Source: Shinella zoogloeoides
Lineage (GTDB): Bacteria; Pseudomonadota; Alphaproteobacteria; Rhizobiales; Rhizobiaceae
NCBI RefSeq assembly: GCF_003574625.1
Contig: NZ_QNUJ01000001.1
Span: forward strand, 1 to 64,000
Reading direction: 5' to 3'
Length of the DNA stretch: 64,000 nucleotides
Shown piece after piece: positions 38,136 to 46,867 of the stretch; the stretch's first letter is position 1, and each line of letters starts with the position of its first letter. The notes under the pieces are model-generated. The model saw only the letters and a list, made by a program, of their open reading frames with translations, was not told the DNA's origin and did no database searches. Both the position numbers and the translations under genes were made by a program.

Positions 38136-40697
38136 TTACGTGCGCGGCTTCAGGTTCTCGGGATCGTAAAGCGGCTTGTAGCCGATGCTGACCACCTCGA
38201 CCGGGTAGCTCTCGTCGAAATATTCGATGTTGAGCTTGCGGCCCTCCTGGCAATAGGCATGCGGCAGGTAGGCAAGCGCGATGTTCTTGCCGATGGTCGG
38301 GCCGAAGGCGATGGAGGTCGTGTAGGAGCGGCGGCCGAGGTCGTCGATCAGGATTTCGCCGGTGGCCGGGTCCACGACCGGCAGGTTGCCGAGCGGGTAG
38401 CGCTTGACGCCGTTCCTGTCCGTATTCTCCGTCATGACGAGCGTGCAGAGCATGGCGGGCTGGTGGTCGCGCGCCTTGTATTCCAGATGCTTCGCCTTGC
38501 CGCGGAAGTCGGCTTCCTTGACCTTCGGGCGGGCAAGGTCGGCCTCGATGAGGTTGTACTGGGTAAGAAGGTCGGCGTTCTGGAGGCGCAGGCTCTTTTC
38601 CATGCGGCGCGAGTTGGCATAGGTCTCGACGCCGACAGCCATGACGCCGGTCGAACGCAGTGCATCCCAGACGGCAAGGCCGTCCTCGTATTTCATATGC
38701 AGTTCCCAGCCCTGCTCGCCGACATAGGAGATGCGGAAGGCGGTGACGTTCTTGCCGGCGATCTCGATCTGCCTGATCGCGGCGAAGGGGAAGTTCTCGA
38801 CGTTCAGGCCATCGGGATCGGCCACCACCTTCTTCAGGTTCTCGCGGGCGTTCGGACCCCAGATGCCGATGGTGATGAACTTCTCCGACGTGTCGGTGAT
38901 GGTAACGTCGAGGCCGCGATCCTCGGCGACGCGCTTCATGTAGTGGAAGTCGCGCGGGCCGGCATCGGCGCCGTTGACGAGGCGGCAGCGGTCGGCCATG
39001 CGGAAGACGGTGAAGTCGGCGCGCACCATGCCCTCGTCGTCGAGGAAGTGGGTATAGACGCCCTTGCCGATATTGCCGTCGCCGCCGATTTTCGCCGCGC
39101 AGAGCCATTCCAAGAGCTCGACATGGTCGGGACCTTCGATATCGACCATATGGAAGTGCGAGAGGTTGATGATGCCGCAGTCCTCGCTCAGCGCCAGGTG
39201 CTCGGCATTGGAGACGCGCCAGAAGTGGCGGCTGTCCCATTCGTTCTCGCGCACCGGCACGCGGTCACCGTACTTTTCCAGAAGGTGCTCGTTGGCCTTG
39301 TAGCCATGCGCACGCTCCCAGCCGCCGAGTTCCATGAAGTATCCACCGAGCTCCACCTCGCGCTCGTAGAAGGGCGAGCGCTTGACGCCGCGGCCCGAGG
39401 CATAGGGCTCGCGGTTGTGCACGGCCGGGAAGTAGATCTTCTGGGCGGCCTCGTAGGTGCGGCCCTCGATGAACTTCTCTTCCAGCTGGTGCGGGTAGAA
39501 GCGCGAATAGTCGATCGAGTTGTGGTCGATCTCGGTGCGGCCGTCCGTCATCCAGTCGGCGATCAGCTTACCGTAGCCGGGACCATCCTTGACCCAGATG
39601 GCGACGCAGTACCAGAGGCCGCGCACCTTCTGGCTCTCGCCGCAGGACGCGCCGCCGCCGGCGGAAACCTGCAGCAGGCCGTTGAAGGAATGGCCTTCGT
39701 TGTAGCCGAGTTCGCCGAGGATCGGCGTCAGCTCCATGGCCTTTTCGAGCGGCTCGAGGATCTGTTCCATGTCGAGGTCGCGCTGCGAGGGCGACAGGCG
39801 CGCCTCGTGCTTTTCAAGAATGTCGCGCGGATGGCAGAGACGCGGATTGGTGGTCTCGTAATAACCCCATTCGATCTGGCCGCCCTCGGTGGTCTTCGGG
39901 TCGCCCGTGTCGCGCATATAGGCCGAATTGCCCTGGTCGCGCAGCAGCGGGAAGCCGATTTCCTTGCCGGTGCCTTCGAATTCGTTGTACGGGCCGAAGA
40001 AGGTCAGCGGATGGTCGACGGGCATGACCGGCAGGTCCTCGCCCACCATCTCGGCGATCAGGCGGCCCCAGATGCCGGCGCAGACGATGACGTGGTCGGC
40101 CATGATCGTGCCGCGATGGGTAACGACGCCCTTGATGCCGCCCTTCTCGACGATGAGCGCGGTGGCCGGCGTGTTGCCGTAGACCTGCAGCTTGCCGGAC
40201 TTCTCGGCGGCATCGACCAGCTTGCCCGCGACGGTCTGCGAACGCGGGATGACGAGGCCGGCATCGGGATCGAACAGGCCGCCCTGCACCTGGTCTTCCT
40301 CGATCAGCGGGAACATTTCCTTGATCTCGGACGGCGAGACCGAGCGGGCGCGCGTGCCGAAGGCGCGGGCGGAGGAAAGCTTGCGCTTGATCTCCTCCAT
40401 CCAGGCGTCATCGCCCGTGCGGGCGACTTCGAGGCCGCCGATGCGGGCGTAGTGGCCCATCTTCTCGTAGAAATCGATGGAATACTGGGTCGTCCAGACC
40501 GAGAGATAGTCGTGGCTGGTCGTGTAGCAGAAGTCCGAGGCATGCGCCGTCGAACCGATATCGGTCGGGATGCCCGACTTGTCGATGCCCACGATATCGT
40601 CCCAGCCGCGCTCGATGAGATGGTGGGCGATGGACGCGCCCACGATGCCACCCAAACCGATGATGACGACCTTCGCCTTTTGCGGAAACTCTGCCAT
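38136..40697 (-). CDS. Dimethylglycine/sarcosine dehydrogenase-like flavoenzyme with GcvT domain
   Basis: An 853-residue two-part protein. The N-terminal FAD domain begins VVIIGLGGIVGASIAHHLIE and carries the DAGLVIPRSQTVAGKL segment of the DAO family. From about residue 480 there is an FAO_M linker and a GcvT-like tetrahydrofolate-binding domain (SYVGEQGWELHMKYEDGLAV; GVETYANSRRMEKSLRL). Such enzymes oxidatively demethylate dimethylglycine or sarcosine and pass the C1 unit to tetrahydrofolate. The N-terminus is shorter than in mammalian DMGDH. It stands alone. A link with the Rieske demethylase candidate near the start of the window is plausible but not shown. Confidence 0.87.
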   Translation of the reverse strand: MAEFPQKAKVVIIGLGGIVGASIAHHLIERGWDDIVGIDKSGIPTDIGSTAHASDFCYTTSHDYLSVWTTQYSIDFYEKMGHYARIGGLEVARTGDDAWMEEIKRKLSSARAFGTRARSVSPSEIKEMFPLIEEDQVQGGLFDPDAGLVIPRSQTVAGKLVDAAEKSGKLQVYGNTPATALIVEKGGIKGVVTHRGTIMADHVIVCAGIWGRLIAEMVGEDLPVMPVDHPLTFFGPYNEFEGTGKEIGFPLLRDQGNSAYMRDTGDPKTTEGGQIEWGYYETTNPRLCHPRDILEKHEARLSPSQRDLDMEQILEPLEKAMELTPILGELGYNEGHSFNGLLQVSAGGGASCGESQKVRGLWYCVAIWVKDGPGYGKLIADWMTDGRTEIDHNSIDYSRFYPHQLEEKFIEGRTYEAAQKIYFPAVHNREPYASGRGVKRSPFYEREVELGGYFMELGGWERAHGYKANEHLLEKYGDRVPVRENEWDSRHFWRVSNAEHLALSEDCGIINLSHFHMVDIEGPDHVELLEWLCAAKIGGDGNIGKGVYTHFLDDEGMVRADFTVFRMADRCRLVNGADAGPRDFHYMKRVAEDRGLDVTITDTSEKFITIGIWGPNARENLKKVVADPDGLNVENFPFAAIRQIEIAGKNVTAFRISYVGEQGWELHMKYEDGLAVWDALRSTGVMAVGVETYANSRRMEKSLRLQNADLLTQYNLIEADLARPKVKEADFRGKAKHLEYKARDHQPAMLCTLVMTENTDRNGVKRYPLGNLPVVDPATGEILIDDLGRRSYTTSIAFGPTIGKNIALAYLPHAYCQEGRKLNIEYFDESYPVEVVSIGYKPLYDPENLKPRT

Positions 40698-40952
40698 GCT
40701 GATAGACCCCGATGAGAAATTGCGCCCGATTTTAGGGCCTCGCTCGACGCCAGTGCAGCCTGTCTGCGACTCGTCCGCGACCAGTTCCGACAGTCCCTGA
40801 AAGCGGTGCCCCCGGCCGGTGGTGCGACCCTAGCCGAATGCCAGTCCGGCGCCACCTCTTTTTTGAAATGGCGAAGGTGGGGAGCGGCTGTCGAATCCGT
40901 GTCATAAGAAGAGGCCATGTAGCGGGCCGGTTCGACGGGGAGAGGACATTCG

Positions 40953-42353
40953 ATGGATGAGGCAATGACCGCGCCTGCAAATTCGGACGCGCTGCAGGGC
41001 CACGGCGTTTCCTTCGGCGAGGCGCTGCGCGTGTGGGCGCGGGTCGCGGCGCTCAGCTTCGGCGGGCCGGCGGGGCAGATCGCGGTCATGCACCGCATCG
41101 TCGTCGACGAGAAGCGCTGGATCGGCGAGAGCCGTTTTCTCCATGCGCTCAACTATTGCATGCTGCTGCCGGGGCCGGAGGCGCAGCAGCTTGCCGTCTA
41201 CATCGGCTGGCTGATGCACCGCACCTGGGGCGGGCTGGCCGCCGGCCTTCTCTTCATCCTGCCGGGATTTCTTTCCATCCTCGCCCTCAGCTATGTCTAT
41301 GTGATCTTCGGCGATGCCGGCGTCGTCGAAGGGCTGTTCGTCGGCCTCAAGGCGGCGGTGCTGGCCGTGGTGGTGCAGGCGGTGTTCCGCATCGGCAGCC
41401 GGGCGCTGGTCAATCCGGCGATGATCGCCATTGCTGCCGGCGCCTTCATCGCCATCTTCGCCTTCAAGGTGCCGTTCCCGCTCATCATCCTCGTTGCCGC
41501 CATCGTCGGCTATGCCGGGTCGCGGTCGGGATCGCGCCTGTTCCGCACCGCCTCCGGCCACGCGGCCGCGCACGGAGCCGTGCTGCAGGATCGCGATTCG
41601 CTTCTCGGCGAAGGGACGCCGGCCCATGCCCGCCCCGATCTCCTCTGGTCGCTGAAGATATCGGCGGTGCTTCTCGGCCTCTGGCTCGGGCCGGTCGCGC
41701 TCATCGCGGTCTTCGCCGGCGGCGGCAATGTCTTCACCGAGATCGGCATCTTCTTCAGCAAGATGGCGGTCGTCACCTTCGGCGGGGCCTATGCGGCGCT
41801 TGCCTATGTCGCGCAGGAGGCCGTGCAGCACTACGGCTGGCTGAGGCCGGGCGAGATGCTCGACGGGCTCGGCATGGCGGAAACGACGCCGGGGCCGCTG
41901 ATCATGGTGCTGCAATTCGTTGGCTTTCTCGGAGCCTATCGCGATCCCGGCAGCCTCGATCCGATGGTGGCCGCGACGTTTGCCGCGATCCTCACCACAT
42001 GGGTCACCTTCGTTCCCTGTTTCCTGTGGATTTTCCTCGGCGCGCCCTTCATCGAGAAGCTACGCGGGAATGCCGCCCTTTCCGGCGCCCTGTCGGCGAT
42101 CACCGCCGCGGTGGTCGGCGTCATTCTCAACCTTGCCGTCTGGTTCGCCATTCACACGCTGTTCGGCCGGGTGACTGTGCTGGCCGCCGGCCCGTTCCAT
42201 ATCGAACTGCCCGTCCTTGCGACGATCGTCCTGCCCTCGGCGCTGCTGGCGGCCGCGGCCGCCTTCGCGCTTTTCCGGCTGAAGGCGTCTGTGCTGCTGA
42301 CGCTCGGCCTTGCGGCGCTGGCCGGCATCGGCTGGCGGCTGCTGGCCGGTTGA
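40953..42353 (+). CDS. chrA: Chromate efflux transporter ChrA
   Basis: A 466-residue long-chain CHR protein made of two homologous membrane halves. The first half starts VAALSFGGPAGQIAVMHR and includes LNYCMLLPGPEAQQLAVYIG; the second repeats the pattern with MAVVTFGGAYAALAYVAQEA and GLGMAETTPGPLIMVLQFVG. ChrA exports chromate from the cytoplasm by an antiport mechanism. Starts at ATG 40953 or ATG 40965 are possible; GGGGAGAGGACATTCG favours the first. No chrB regulator is next to it. Confidence 0.93.
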   Translation: MDEAMTAPANSDALQGHGVSFGEALRVWARVAALSFGGPAGQIAVMHRIVVDEKRWIGESRFLHALNYCMLLPGPEAQQLAVYIGWLMHRTWGGLAAGLLFILPGFLSILALSYVYVIFGDAGVVEGLFVGLKAAVLAVVVQAVFRIGSRALVNPAMIAIAAGAFIAIFAFKVPFPLIILVAAIVGYAGSRSGSRLFRTASGHAAAHGAVLQDRDSLLGEGTPAHARPDLLWSLKISAVLLGLWLGPVALIAVFAGGGNVFTEIGIFFSKMAVVTFGGAYAALAYVAQEAVQHYGWLRPGEMLDGLGMAETTPGPLIMVLQFVGFLGAYRDPGSLDPMVAATFAAILTTWVTFVPCFLWIFLGAPFIEKLRGNAALSGALSAITAAVVGVILNLAVWFAIHTLFGRVTVLAAGPFHIELPVLATIVLPSALLAAAAAFALFRLKASVLLTLGLAALAGIGWRLLAG

Positions 42354-42356
42354 CGG

Positions 42357-42914
42357 TCAGGCGATGACGTTGCGCACGAAACGCACGGGCACGTCGCCGG
42401 GATTGGCATAGGCATAGGCCCGGTCGGTGCCGTAGACGGCAAAGCTGCCCGCCGGATAATCCTTCACCGTACCCGAAAGTTCGAGCCGTAGCGTGCCTTC
42501 CGTCACCAGCACCATCTCGTGCCAGCCGGCCGGGTCCGGCTCCGCCTCGTAGCGCTCGCCGGGGCCGAGCGACCAGAGCCACATCTGTGCCTCCACCGTT
42601 GCCGGCGCGGAGCCGAGCAGGACGGCGGTGCTTTCGGCATGCTTTCCCCGCCACGTCACCTCGTTGATCTCGGCGGATGGCGCCCGGGCGGGATCGCGCA
42701 CGAGATCGACGAAGCCGACGCCCATCGCCGCGGCAAGCTTGTCGAGGCTCGAGAGGCTGATATTGGCGTCGCCTCCCTCGAGCGCCACGATCATGCGGCG
42801 GCTGATGCCGGAGGCTTCCGCCAGTGCCGCCTGGCTGAGACCCGCCGCCTGCCTGAGGCGGCGCAGGTTGCCCGAGACATGGGCGAGGACGTCGCTGCGT
42901 TCTTGACTGTGCAA
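42357..42914 (-). CDS. XRE-family regulator with cupin domain
   Basis: A 185-residue regulator: helix-turn-helix at residues about 12-66 (LRRLRQAAGLSQAALAEASG ... ISLSSLDKLAAAMGV), then a cupin fold (EMVLVTEGTLRLEL, YPAGSFAVYGTD). It reads divergently from the aminotransferase gene with a 71-bp gap, so it probably controls that gene and itself in response to a small ligand. The best available start is TTG 42914; a ribosome site is weak. It converges with chrA, 3 bp apart. Confidence 0.85.
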   Translation of the reverse strand: MHSQERSDVLAHVSGNLRRLRQAAGLSQAALAEASGISRRMIVALEGGDANISLSSLDKLAAAMGVGFVDLVRDPARAPSAEINEVTWRGKHAESTAVLLGSAPATVEAQMWLWSLGPGERYEAEPDPAGWHEMVLVTEGTLRLELSGTVKDYPAGSFAVYGTDRAYAYANPGDVPVRFVRNVIA

Positions 42915-42985
42915 TATACTGCTCTATCGTTCGTGTCGAAGGGCTGCTGCCCGCTTTTCGCTTTCTAACCCGAAAGGACCCCGCC

Positions 42986-44122
42986 ATGAAGATACGTGAT
43001 TTCGGCGTCGAGATCTGGATGAACCGCTATGAGAACCATTGCGAGCTCAATCTCGCGGAAACCTGCGTCGAATCGCTGACGGTCGCCGAGCTGCTCGACA
43101 TGGCCGGCAAGCGCGACGACATCCTGTCCGAGCTGCTGCCGATGAAGCTTACCTACGGTGCGATCGAGGGCAGCGATCGGCTGCGCGGGCAGATCGCCGG
43201 CCTTTACGAGAAGCAGGCGATCGAGAATGTCGTCGTCACCCATGGCGCGATCGGCGCCAATGCGCTGGTGCACGAGACGCTGGTGGAGCCCGGCGACCGC
43301 GTCGTCTCGGTCCTGCCCACCTACCAGCAGCACTATTCGATCCCCGAAAGCTTCGGGGCGGATGTCGGCATTCTCAAGCTGACGCCCGAGCACGGCTTCC
43401 TGCCGGATCTTGCCGAGCTGCGCCGCCTTGCCACGCCCGGCACGAAGCTCATCTGCCTCAACAACCCCAACAATCCGACCGGTTCGCTGATGGATCGCGA
43501 CTTCCTCTCGCAGGTCGTCGAGATCGCGCGTGGCTGCGGCGCCTGGATCCTCTGCGACGAGGTCTATCGCGGCACGGACCAGGAGGGCGAGGGCATGACG
43601 GCCTCCATCGCCGATCTTTATGAAAAGGGCATCAGCACCGGCAGCATGTCGAAGACCTATTCGCTGGCGGGCCTCCGCCTCGGCTGGATCGTCGGGCCGA
43701 AGGCGCTGCTTCACAAGGTTTCCATCCATCGCGATTACAACACGATCAGCGTCGGCATGCTGGACGACCATTTCGCGGCCATCGCGCTGGAAATCCGCGA
43801 CAAGATCCTTGCGCGCAGCCATGAGATCACCCGGCGCAACCTTGCCATCCTCGCCGAATGGGTGGAGGGCGAGCCGCTGATTTCCTGGGTGAAGCCGAAA
43901 TCCGGCACGACCGCGCTCCTGAAATACGACCTCTCGCTCACTTCCGAGGCCTTCTGCACCAGGCTGCTGGAGCGCACCGGCGTCATGCTGACACCCGGCA
44001 GCGCCATGGACATGGAAGGCTATCTTCGCATCGGCTACGCCAATGGCGAAGCGATCCTGCGCGAGGGCCTGAAGCGCTTCACCACCTTCCTTCGCGAGGA
44101 GCAGGCCGCGCGCGCCGCATAG
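42986..44122 (+). CDS. Class I/II PLP-dependent aminotransferase
   Basis: A 378-residue fold-type I aminotransferase. The motifs NNPNNPTGSLM, WILCDEVYRG and the PLP-lysine region GSMSKTYSLAGLRLGWIVG are clear. The beginning (NLAETCVESLTVAELLDMAG) resembles the capreomycidine-synthase-like group, but the substrate is not deducible. ATG 42986 follows CGAAAGGACCCCGCC. Its divergent neighbour is an XRE-cupin regulator. Confidence 0.9.
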   Translation: MKIRDFGVEIWMNRYENHCELNLAETCVESLTVAELLDMAGKRDDILSELLPMKLTYGAIEGSDRLRGQIAGLYEKQAIENVVVTHGAIGANALVHETLVEPGDRVVSVLPTYQQHYSIPESFGADVGILKLTPEHGFLPDLAELRRLATPGTKLICLNNPNNPTGSLMDRDFLSQVVEIARGCGAWILCDEVYRGTDQEGEGMTASIADLYEKGISTGSMSKTYSLAGLRLGWIVGPKALLHKVSIHRDYNTISVGMLDDHFAAIALEIRDKILARSHEITRRNLAILAEWVEGEPLISWVKPKSGTTALLKYDLSLTSEAFCTRLLERTGVMLTPGSAMDMEGYLRIGYANGEAILREGLKRFTTFLREEQAARAA

Positions 44123-44146
44123 CTGCTTCGTTAATGAAACCTTACT

Positions 44147-44171
44147 CACCCATGCATCCACTGCATGGGTG
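44147..44171. other. Perfect hairpin between the aminotransferase and the DUF1127 gene
   Basis: CACCCATGCA (44147-44156) pairs with TGCATGGGTG (44162-44171) around TCCAC. No T tract follows. It may be a weak terminator or part of the DUF1127 leader. Confidence 0.5.
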
Positions 44172-44284
44172 ACGTGCCAGCTTCGCGCTTTTCCGCAGCG
44201 CAGCATGACGGTACAAGGCGGCCATCGAAAGACGCGGCGCCACGGACCGGTGCCGAACAGAGAGCCCTACGAAAGGGGATCATC

Positions 44285-44431
44285 ATGAACATGGCACGTT
44301 CCTTCAACAATTGGCGCAAGTACCGTCAGACCGTCAACGAACTCGACCGCATGTCCGCTCGCGAACTGCGCGACCTCGGCATCGAGCGTTCGGAAATCAA
44401 GGCTGTCGCCCGCGCCGCCGTCGGCTTCTGA
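44285..44431 (+). CDS. DUF1127 small protein
   Basis: A 48-residue basic protein, MNMARSFNNWRKYRQTVNEL then DRMSARELRDLGIERSEIKA, the complete DUF1127 signature (W-R ... L-x-x-MS-x-RELRDLGI-R-x-I). DUF1127 proteins in alphaproteobacteria are small, stress-linked and reported to bind RNA or affect phosphate and carbon metabolism; in Rhodobacter one (CcaF1) is co-transcribed with CCUCCUCCC-loop sRNAs. The same arrangement occurs here. ATG 44285 follows GAAAGGGGATC. Confidence 0.95.
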   Translation: MNMARSFNNWRKYRQTVNELDRMSARELRDLGIERSEIKAVARAAVGF

Positions 44432-44454
44432 CCGACGCCGCAAGGCAAGATTTC

Positions 44455-44485
44455 AAAAACGCCCGCCTTCCGGCGGGCGTTTTTG
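44455..44485 (+). terminator. Rho-independent terminator after the DUF1127 gene
   Basis: AAAAACGCCCGCC (44455-44467) pairs with GGCGGGCGTTTTT (44472-44484), ending in a T run 24 bp after the stop codon. The sRNA array begins 130 bp further on. Confidence 0.93.
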
Positions 44486-44614
44486 CATGTGCGAACGAAT
44501 CACCTCGGCGAGACTTAATTCAACGGAATTGAGATATACGTTACGCGCATAACGCATAGCTGCATTGCAAAACGGTGCCTATGAAATAATCAGGAATCGG
44601 ATATAGTCACACTT

Positions 44615-44772
44615 ATCGAAGCAACGTACCTCCTCCCACGAAGCTTCGATGGATGCAGAAGGCCTACTCCTCCTCCTCCCAGGGCCGACTGCGGGAATGA
44701 CGACACTCCTCCTCCCAGTCGTCATTCGGTTCTATCGGAAAGCCTGCCGCACCTCCTCCCGCGGCAGGCTTT
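44615..44772 (+). ncRNA. Cuckoo-type sRNA array: four hairpins with CCTCCTCCC loops
   Basis: Four consecutive stem-loops each expose CCUCCUCCC. (1) ATCGAAGC 44615-44622 / GCTTCGAT 44643-44650, inner CGT/ACG, loop ACCTCCTCCC. (2) GCAG 44655-44658 and GGCC 44661-44664 / GGCC 44683-44686 and CTGC 44689-44692, loop with CCTCCTCCTCCC. (3) GAATGACGAC 44695-44704 / GTCGTCATTC 44718-44727. (4) AAAGCCTGCCGC 44739-44750 / GCGGCAGGCTTT 44761-44772. Stems differ in sequence while loops are constant. This matches the 'cuckoo' RNA family (CcsR1-4 of Rhodobacter), whose loops carry an anti-Shine-Dalgarno-like motif and which are often beside DUF1127 genes. Confidence 0.93.
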
Positions 44773-44875
44773 TCCGCTTCTGGACCTGAATTTTCTCAAA
44801 AGAACAGTTCGAACGCTGGCGGGCCGGGCTTGGCGGATGTGCCCCTGCTCTCCGTCATTATGCCTATATCTCCGT

Positions 44876-44910
44876 CGTCATGCTCGGGCTTGACCCGAGC
44901 ATCCATCCTG
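44876..44910. repeat. Rhizobial-type short palindromic repeat, copy 2
   Basis: CGTCATGCTCGGGCTTGACC with an internal perfect palindrome GCTCGGG (44882-44888) / CCCGAGC (44894-44900). A degenerate copy is at 38001-38031. It lies between the sRNA array and the end of the ParA-like gene. Confidence 0.65.
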
Positions 44911-44967
44911 TCGGTAGAGGCAGGTGCAGGAGCGTGGAAGGCGGGGACGCCGGAAAGAAGCGGTGCC

Positions 44968-45672
44968 TCAGGCGACGTTGCGAAGGCCCGGAATGCCGGC
45001 CTGTCGCGCGGCGGGAATCTGCTGCAGCACTTCCAGCGCCAGCGCGCGGGCATTCTCCTGGGCCTTGTCCAGATTGCTGACGCGGCGCGCATCCATCGAA
45101 TAGAGCGTGCCGCCGCAGCCGAACATGTCGCGGAAAGCGGAGCGTTCGATGATCGGCGTTTCGAGAAGGTGTACGCGCCGGGCGGCGAGCAGGCCCTTGA
45201 CGGCGTTCATTGCGCGGGTCGTCACCATCGAGTTGACGCGCGTCAGCACGACGGAATGGCGGATGCGGATATCGGCCTTGTCCTCGAGATATTGCAGGAG
45301 CTCGATAACATTGGCGCCGCCCTGGGCGTCCATGGCCGACCCCTGCACGGGGATCAGCACATAGTCGGCATGGCCGACCGCCTTGGCGAGCAGCGAGGAG
45401 CGCGAGCCCGGCAGGTCGATCAGCACGAAATCGGCGCGCGCCTTCTCCTCGGCGAGCTGCCGGTCGATCGAGTTCATGGTGACGTAGGGCACCACGGTCA
45501 GCTTGCCGAGCGCGCTTTGCGACGTCTCGTACCAGCGGGTGATCCAGTGCTGCGGATCGGCGTCGAGCACCGAGACGCGGAAGCCGAGGCGGGCAAGCTC
45601 GGTGGCGAGCAGCAGCACCGCCGTCGTCTTGCCGGCGCCGCCCTTGGTATTGGCGAAGGTGATGACGGGCAT
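44968..45672 (-). CDS. ParA/MinD-family ATPase
   Basis: A 234-residue P-loop ATPase. The deviant Walker A is VITFANTKGGAGKTTAVLLL, with SVLDADPQHW (A' region) and FVLIDLPGSRSSL (Walker B region) behind it. No ParB partner or parS site is visible, so it is probably an orphan ParA. Such proteins position chemotaxis arrays, chromosomes or other cargos; it lies just after the che operon on the same strand with a 106-bp gap, which makes a role in placing the chemosensory cluster conceivable (inference). Its stop is 58 bp from a short palindromic repeat. Confidence 0.85.
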   Translation of the reverse strand: MPVITFANTKGGAGKTTAVLLLATELARLGFRVSVLDADPQHWITRWYETSQSALGKLTVVPYVTMNSIDRQLAEEKARADFVLIDLPGSRSSLLAKAVGHADYVLIPVQGSAMDAQGGANVIELLQYLEDKADIRIRHSVVLTRVNSMVTTRAMNAVKGLLAARRVHLLETPIIERSAFRDMFGCGGTLYSMDARRVSNLDKAQENARALALEVLQQIPAARQAGIPGLRNVA

Positions 45673-45778
45673 GGGCTTCTACGGATCGGTTCGTCGAGCC
45701 GGTCATCGCTCGGGCAGGCACCTTCGCATGGTGCTTCGCCACTTTCGCCCATCATGGTTAATGGTGGATGAAAATGCC

Positions 45779-46867
45779 CTATCTGCGCCGGTCCGCCGCG
45801 AGGATTTCGCGGGCGATCTGGTCGAGCGGCAGGATCCTGTCGACCCCGCCATGGGCGATGGCCTCCTTCGGCATGCCGAAGACGATGGAGGACGCCTCGT
45901 CCTGCGCCACCGTATAGGCGCCAGCCTGGTGCATCTCGGCCATGCCGCGCGCGCCGTCGTCGCCCATTCCGGTCATGATGACGCCCATGGCGTTGGCGCC
46001 CGCGGCGCGGGCCGCCGAGCGGAAGAGCACGTCAACGGATGGCCGGTGGCGGGAGACGAGAGGCCCCTCGCGCACCGCGACATGGTAGCGCGCGCCCTGC
46101 CGCTCCAGCATCAAGTGCCGGTCGCCGGGGGCGATCAGCACATGGCCGCGCAGCACGGGGTCGCCGTGCGCCGCTTCCTTGACCTCCACCTCGCAAAGGC
46201 TGTTCAGCCGCTTGGCGAAGGCGGCGGTGAATTTTTCCGGCATGTGCTGGACGATGACGATGCCCGGCGAATTGGCCGGCAACTGTTCGAGCAGCACGCG
46301 CAGCGCTTCCGTGCCGCCCGTCGAAGCGCCGATGCAGGCCACCATTTCTGTCGTCTTGGCCATGGCCCGACCGGAGGGGGGCGGCAGCACGGCATCGGCG
46401 GTGAGCTTGGCCGTGGGCCCGCTTGCCGCAGCGCTGCGCCGGTTCGCGCCGAGCCGGGCGACAGCCGCGCCCTTGACCGCCTCGCGGATGCGCGTGCCGG
46501 ATTCGGCAAGATGGTCGGCTGCGCCGATCTTCGGCTTGAGGATGATGTCGACGGCGCCGGCTTCCAGCGCCTGCATCAGCGTCTCGGAGCCCTCTTCCGT
46601 CAGCGAGGAGCACATGACGACGGGGATCGGCCGCTGCGACATGATCTTGCGCAGGAAGGTGATGCCGTCCATGCGCGGCATTTCCACGTCGAGCGTGATG
46701 ACGTCGGGCAGCTCCTCCTGGATCTTCTTTGCCGCCATGAAGGGATCGGAGGCCGCGCCCATCACCTCGATCTCGGGGTCCTCTTCCAGCACATGGGTCA
46801 GCGCCTGGCGCACGCTCGCCGAGTCGTCGATGATGAGAACGCGGATTTTCTTGGCCGGAAGGGGCAT
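45779..46867 (-). CDS. cheB: Chemotaxis methylesterase/deamidase CheB
   Basis: A 362-residue response regulator enzyme. The receiver domain starts [20 protein letters not shown] with phospho-acceptor D60 ([13 protein letters not shown]). A linker leads to the esterase domain with the catalytic triad in [10 protein letters not shown] (Ser), [11 protein letters not shown] (His) and [14 protein letters not shown] (Asp). It removes methyl groups from receptors when phosphorylated by CheA. ATG 46867 overlaps the cheR stop. It is the last gene of the operon. Confidence 0.95.
   Translation of the reverse strand: MPLPAKKIRVLIIDDSASVRQALTHVLEEDPEIEVMGAASDPFMAAKKIQEELPDVITLDVEMPRMDGITFLRKIMSQRPIPVVMCSSLTEEGSETLMQALEAGAVDIILKPKIGAADHLAESGTRIREAVKGAAVARLGANRRSAAASGPTAKLTADAVLPPPSGRAMAKTTEMVACIGASTGGTEALRVLLEQLPANSPGIVIVQHMPEKFTAAFAKRLNSLCEVEVKEAAHGDPVLRGHVLIAPGDRHLMLERQGARYHVAVREGPLVSRHRPSVDVLFRSAARAAGANAMGVIMTGMGDDGARGMAEMHQAGAYTVAQDEASSIVFGMPKEAIAHGGVDRILPLDQIAREILAADRRR

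Noticed and set aside
44500-44560. EcfG-type stress promoter (GGAA ... CGTT) for the sRNA array
   Set aside because: GGAAT at 44525 and CGTT at 44539 are only 9 bp apart, too close for this sigma factor class. No other convincing pair was found.
44628-44760. CRISPR-like or microsatellite reading of the repeated CCTCCTCCC units
   Set aside because: The repeated unit is only about nine bases, always sits in the loop of a different stem, and spacer lengths are irregular. The RNA hairpin reading explains all of it; no cas gene is present.
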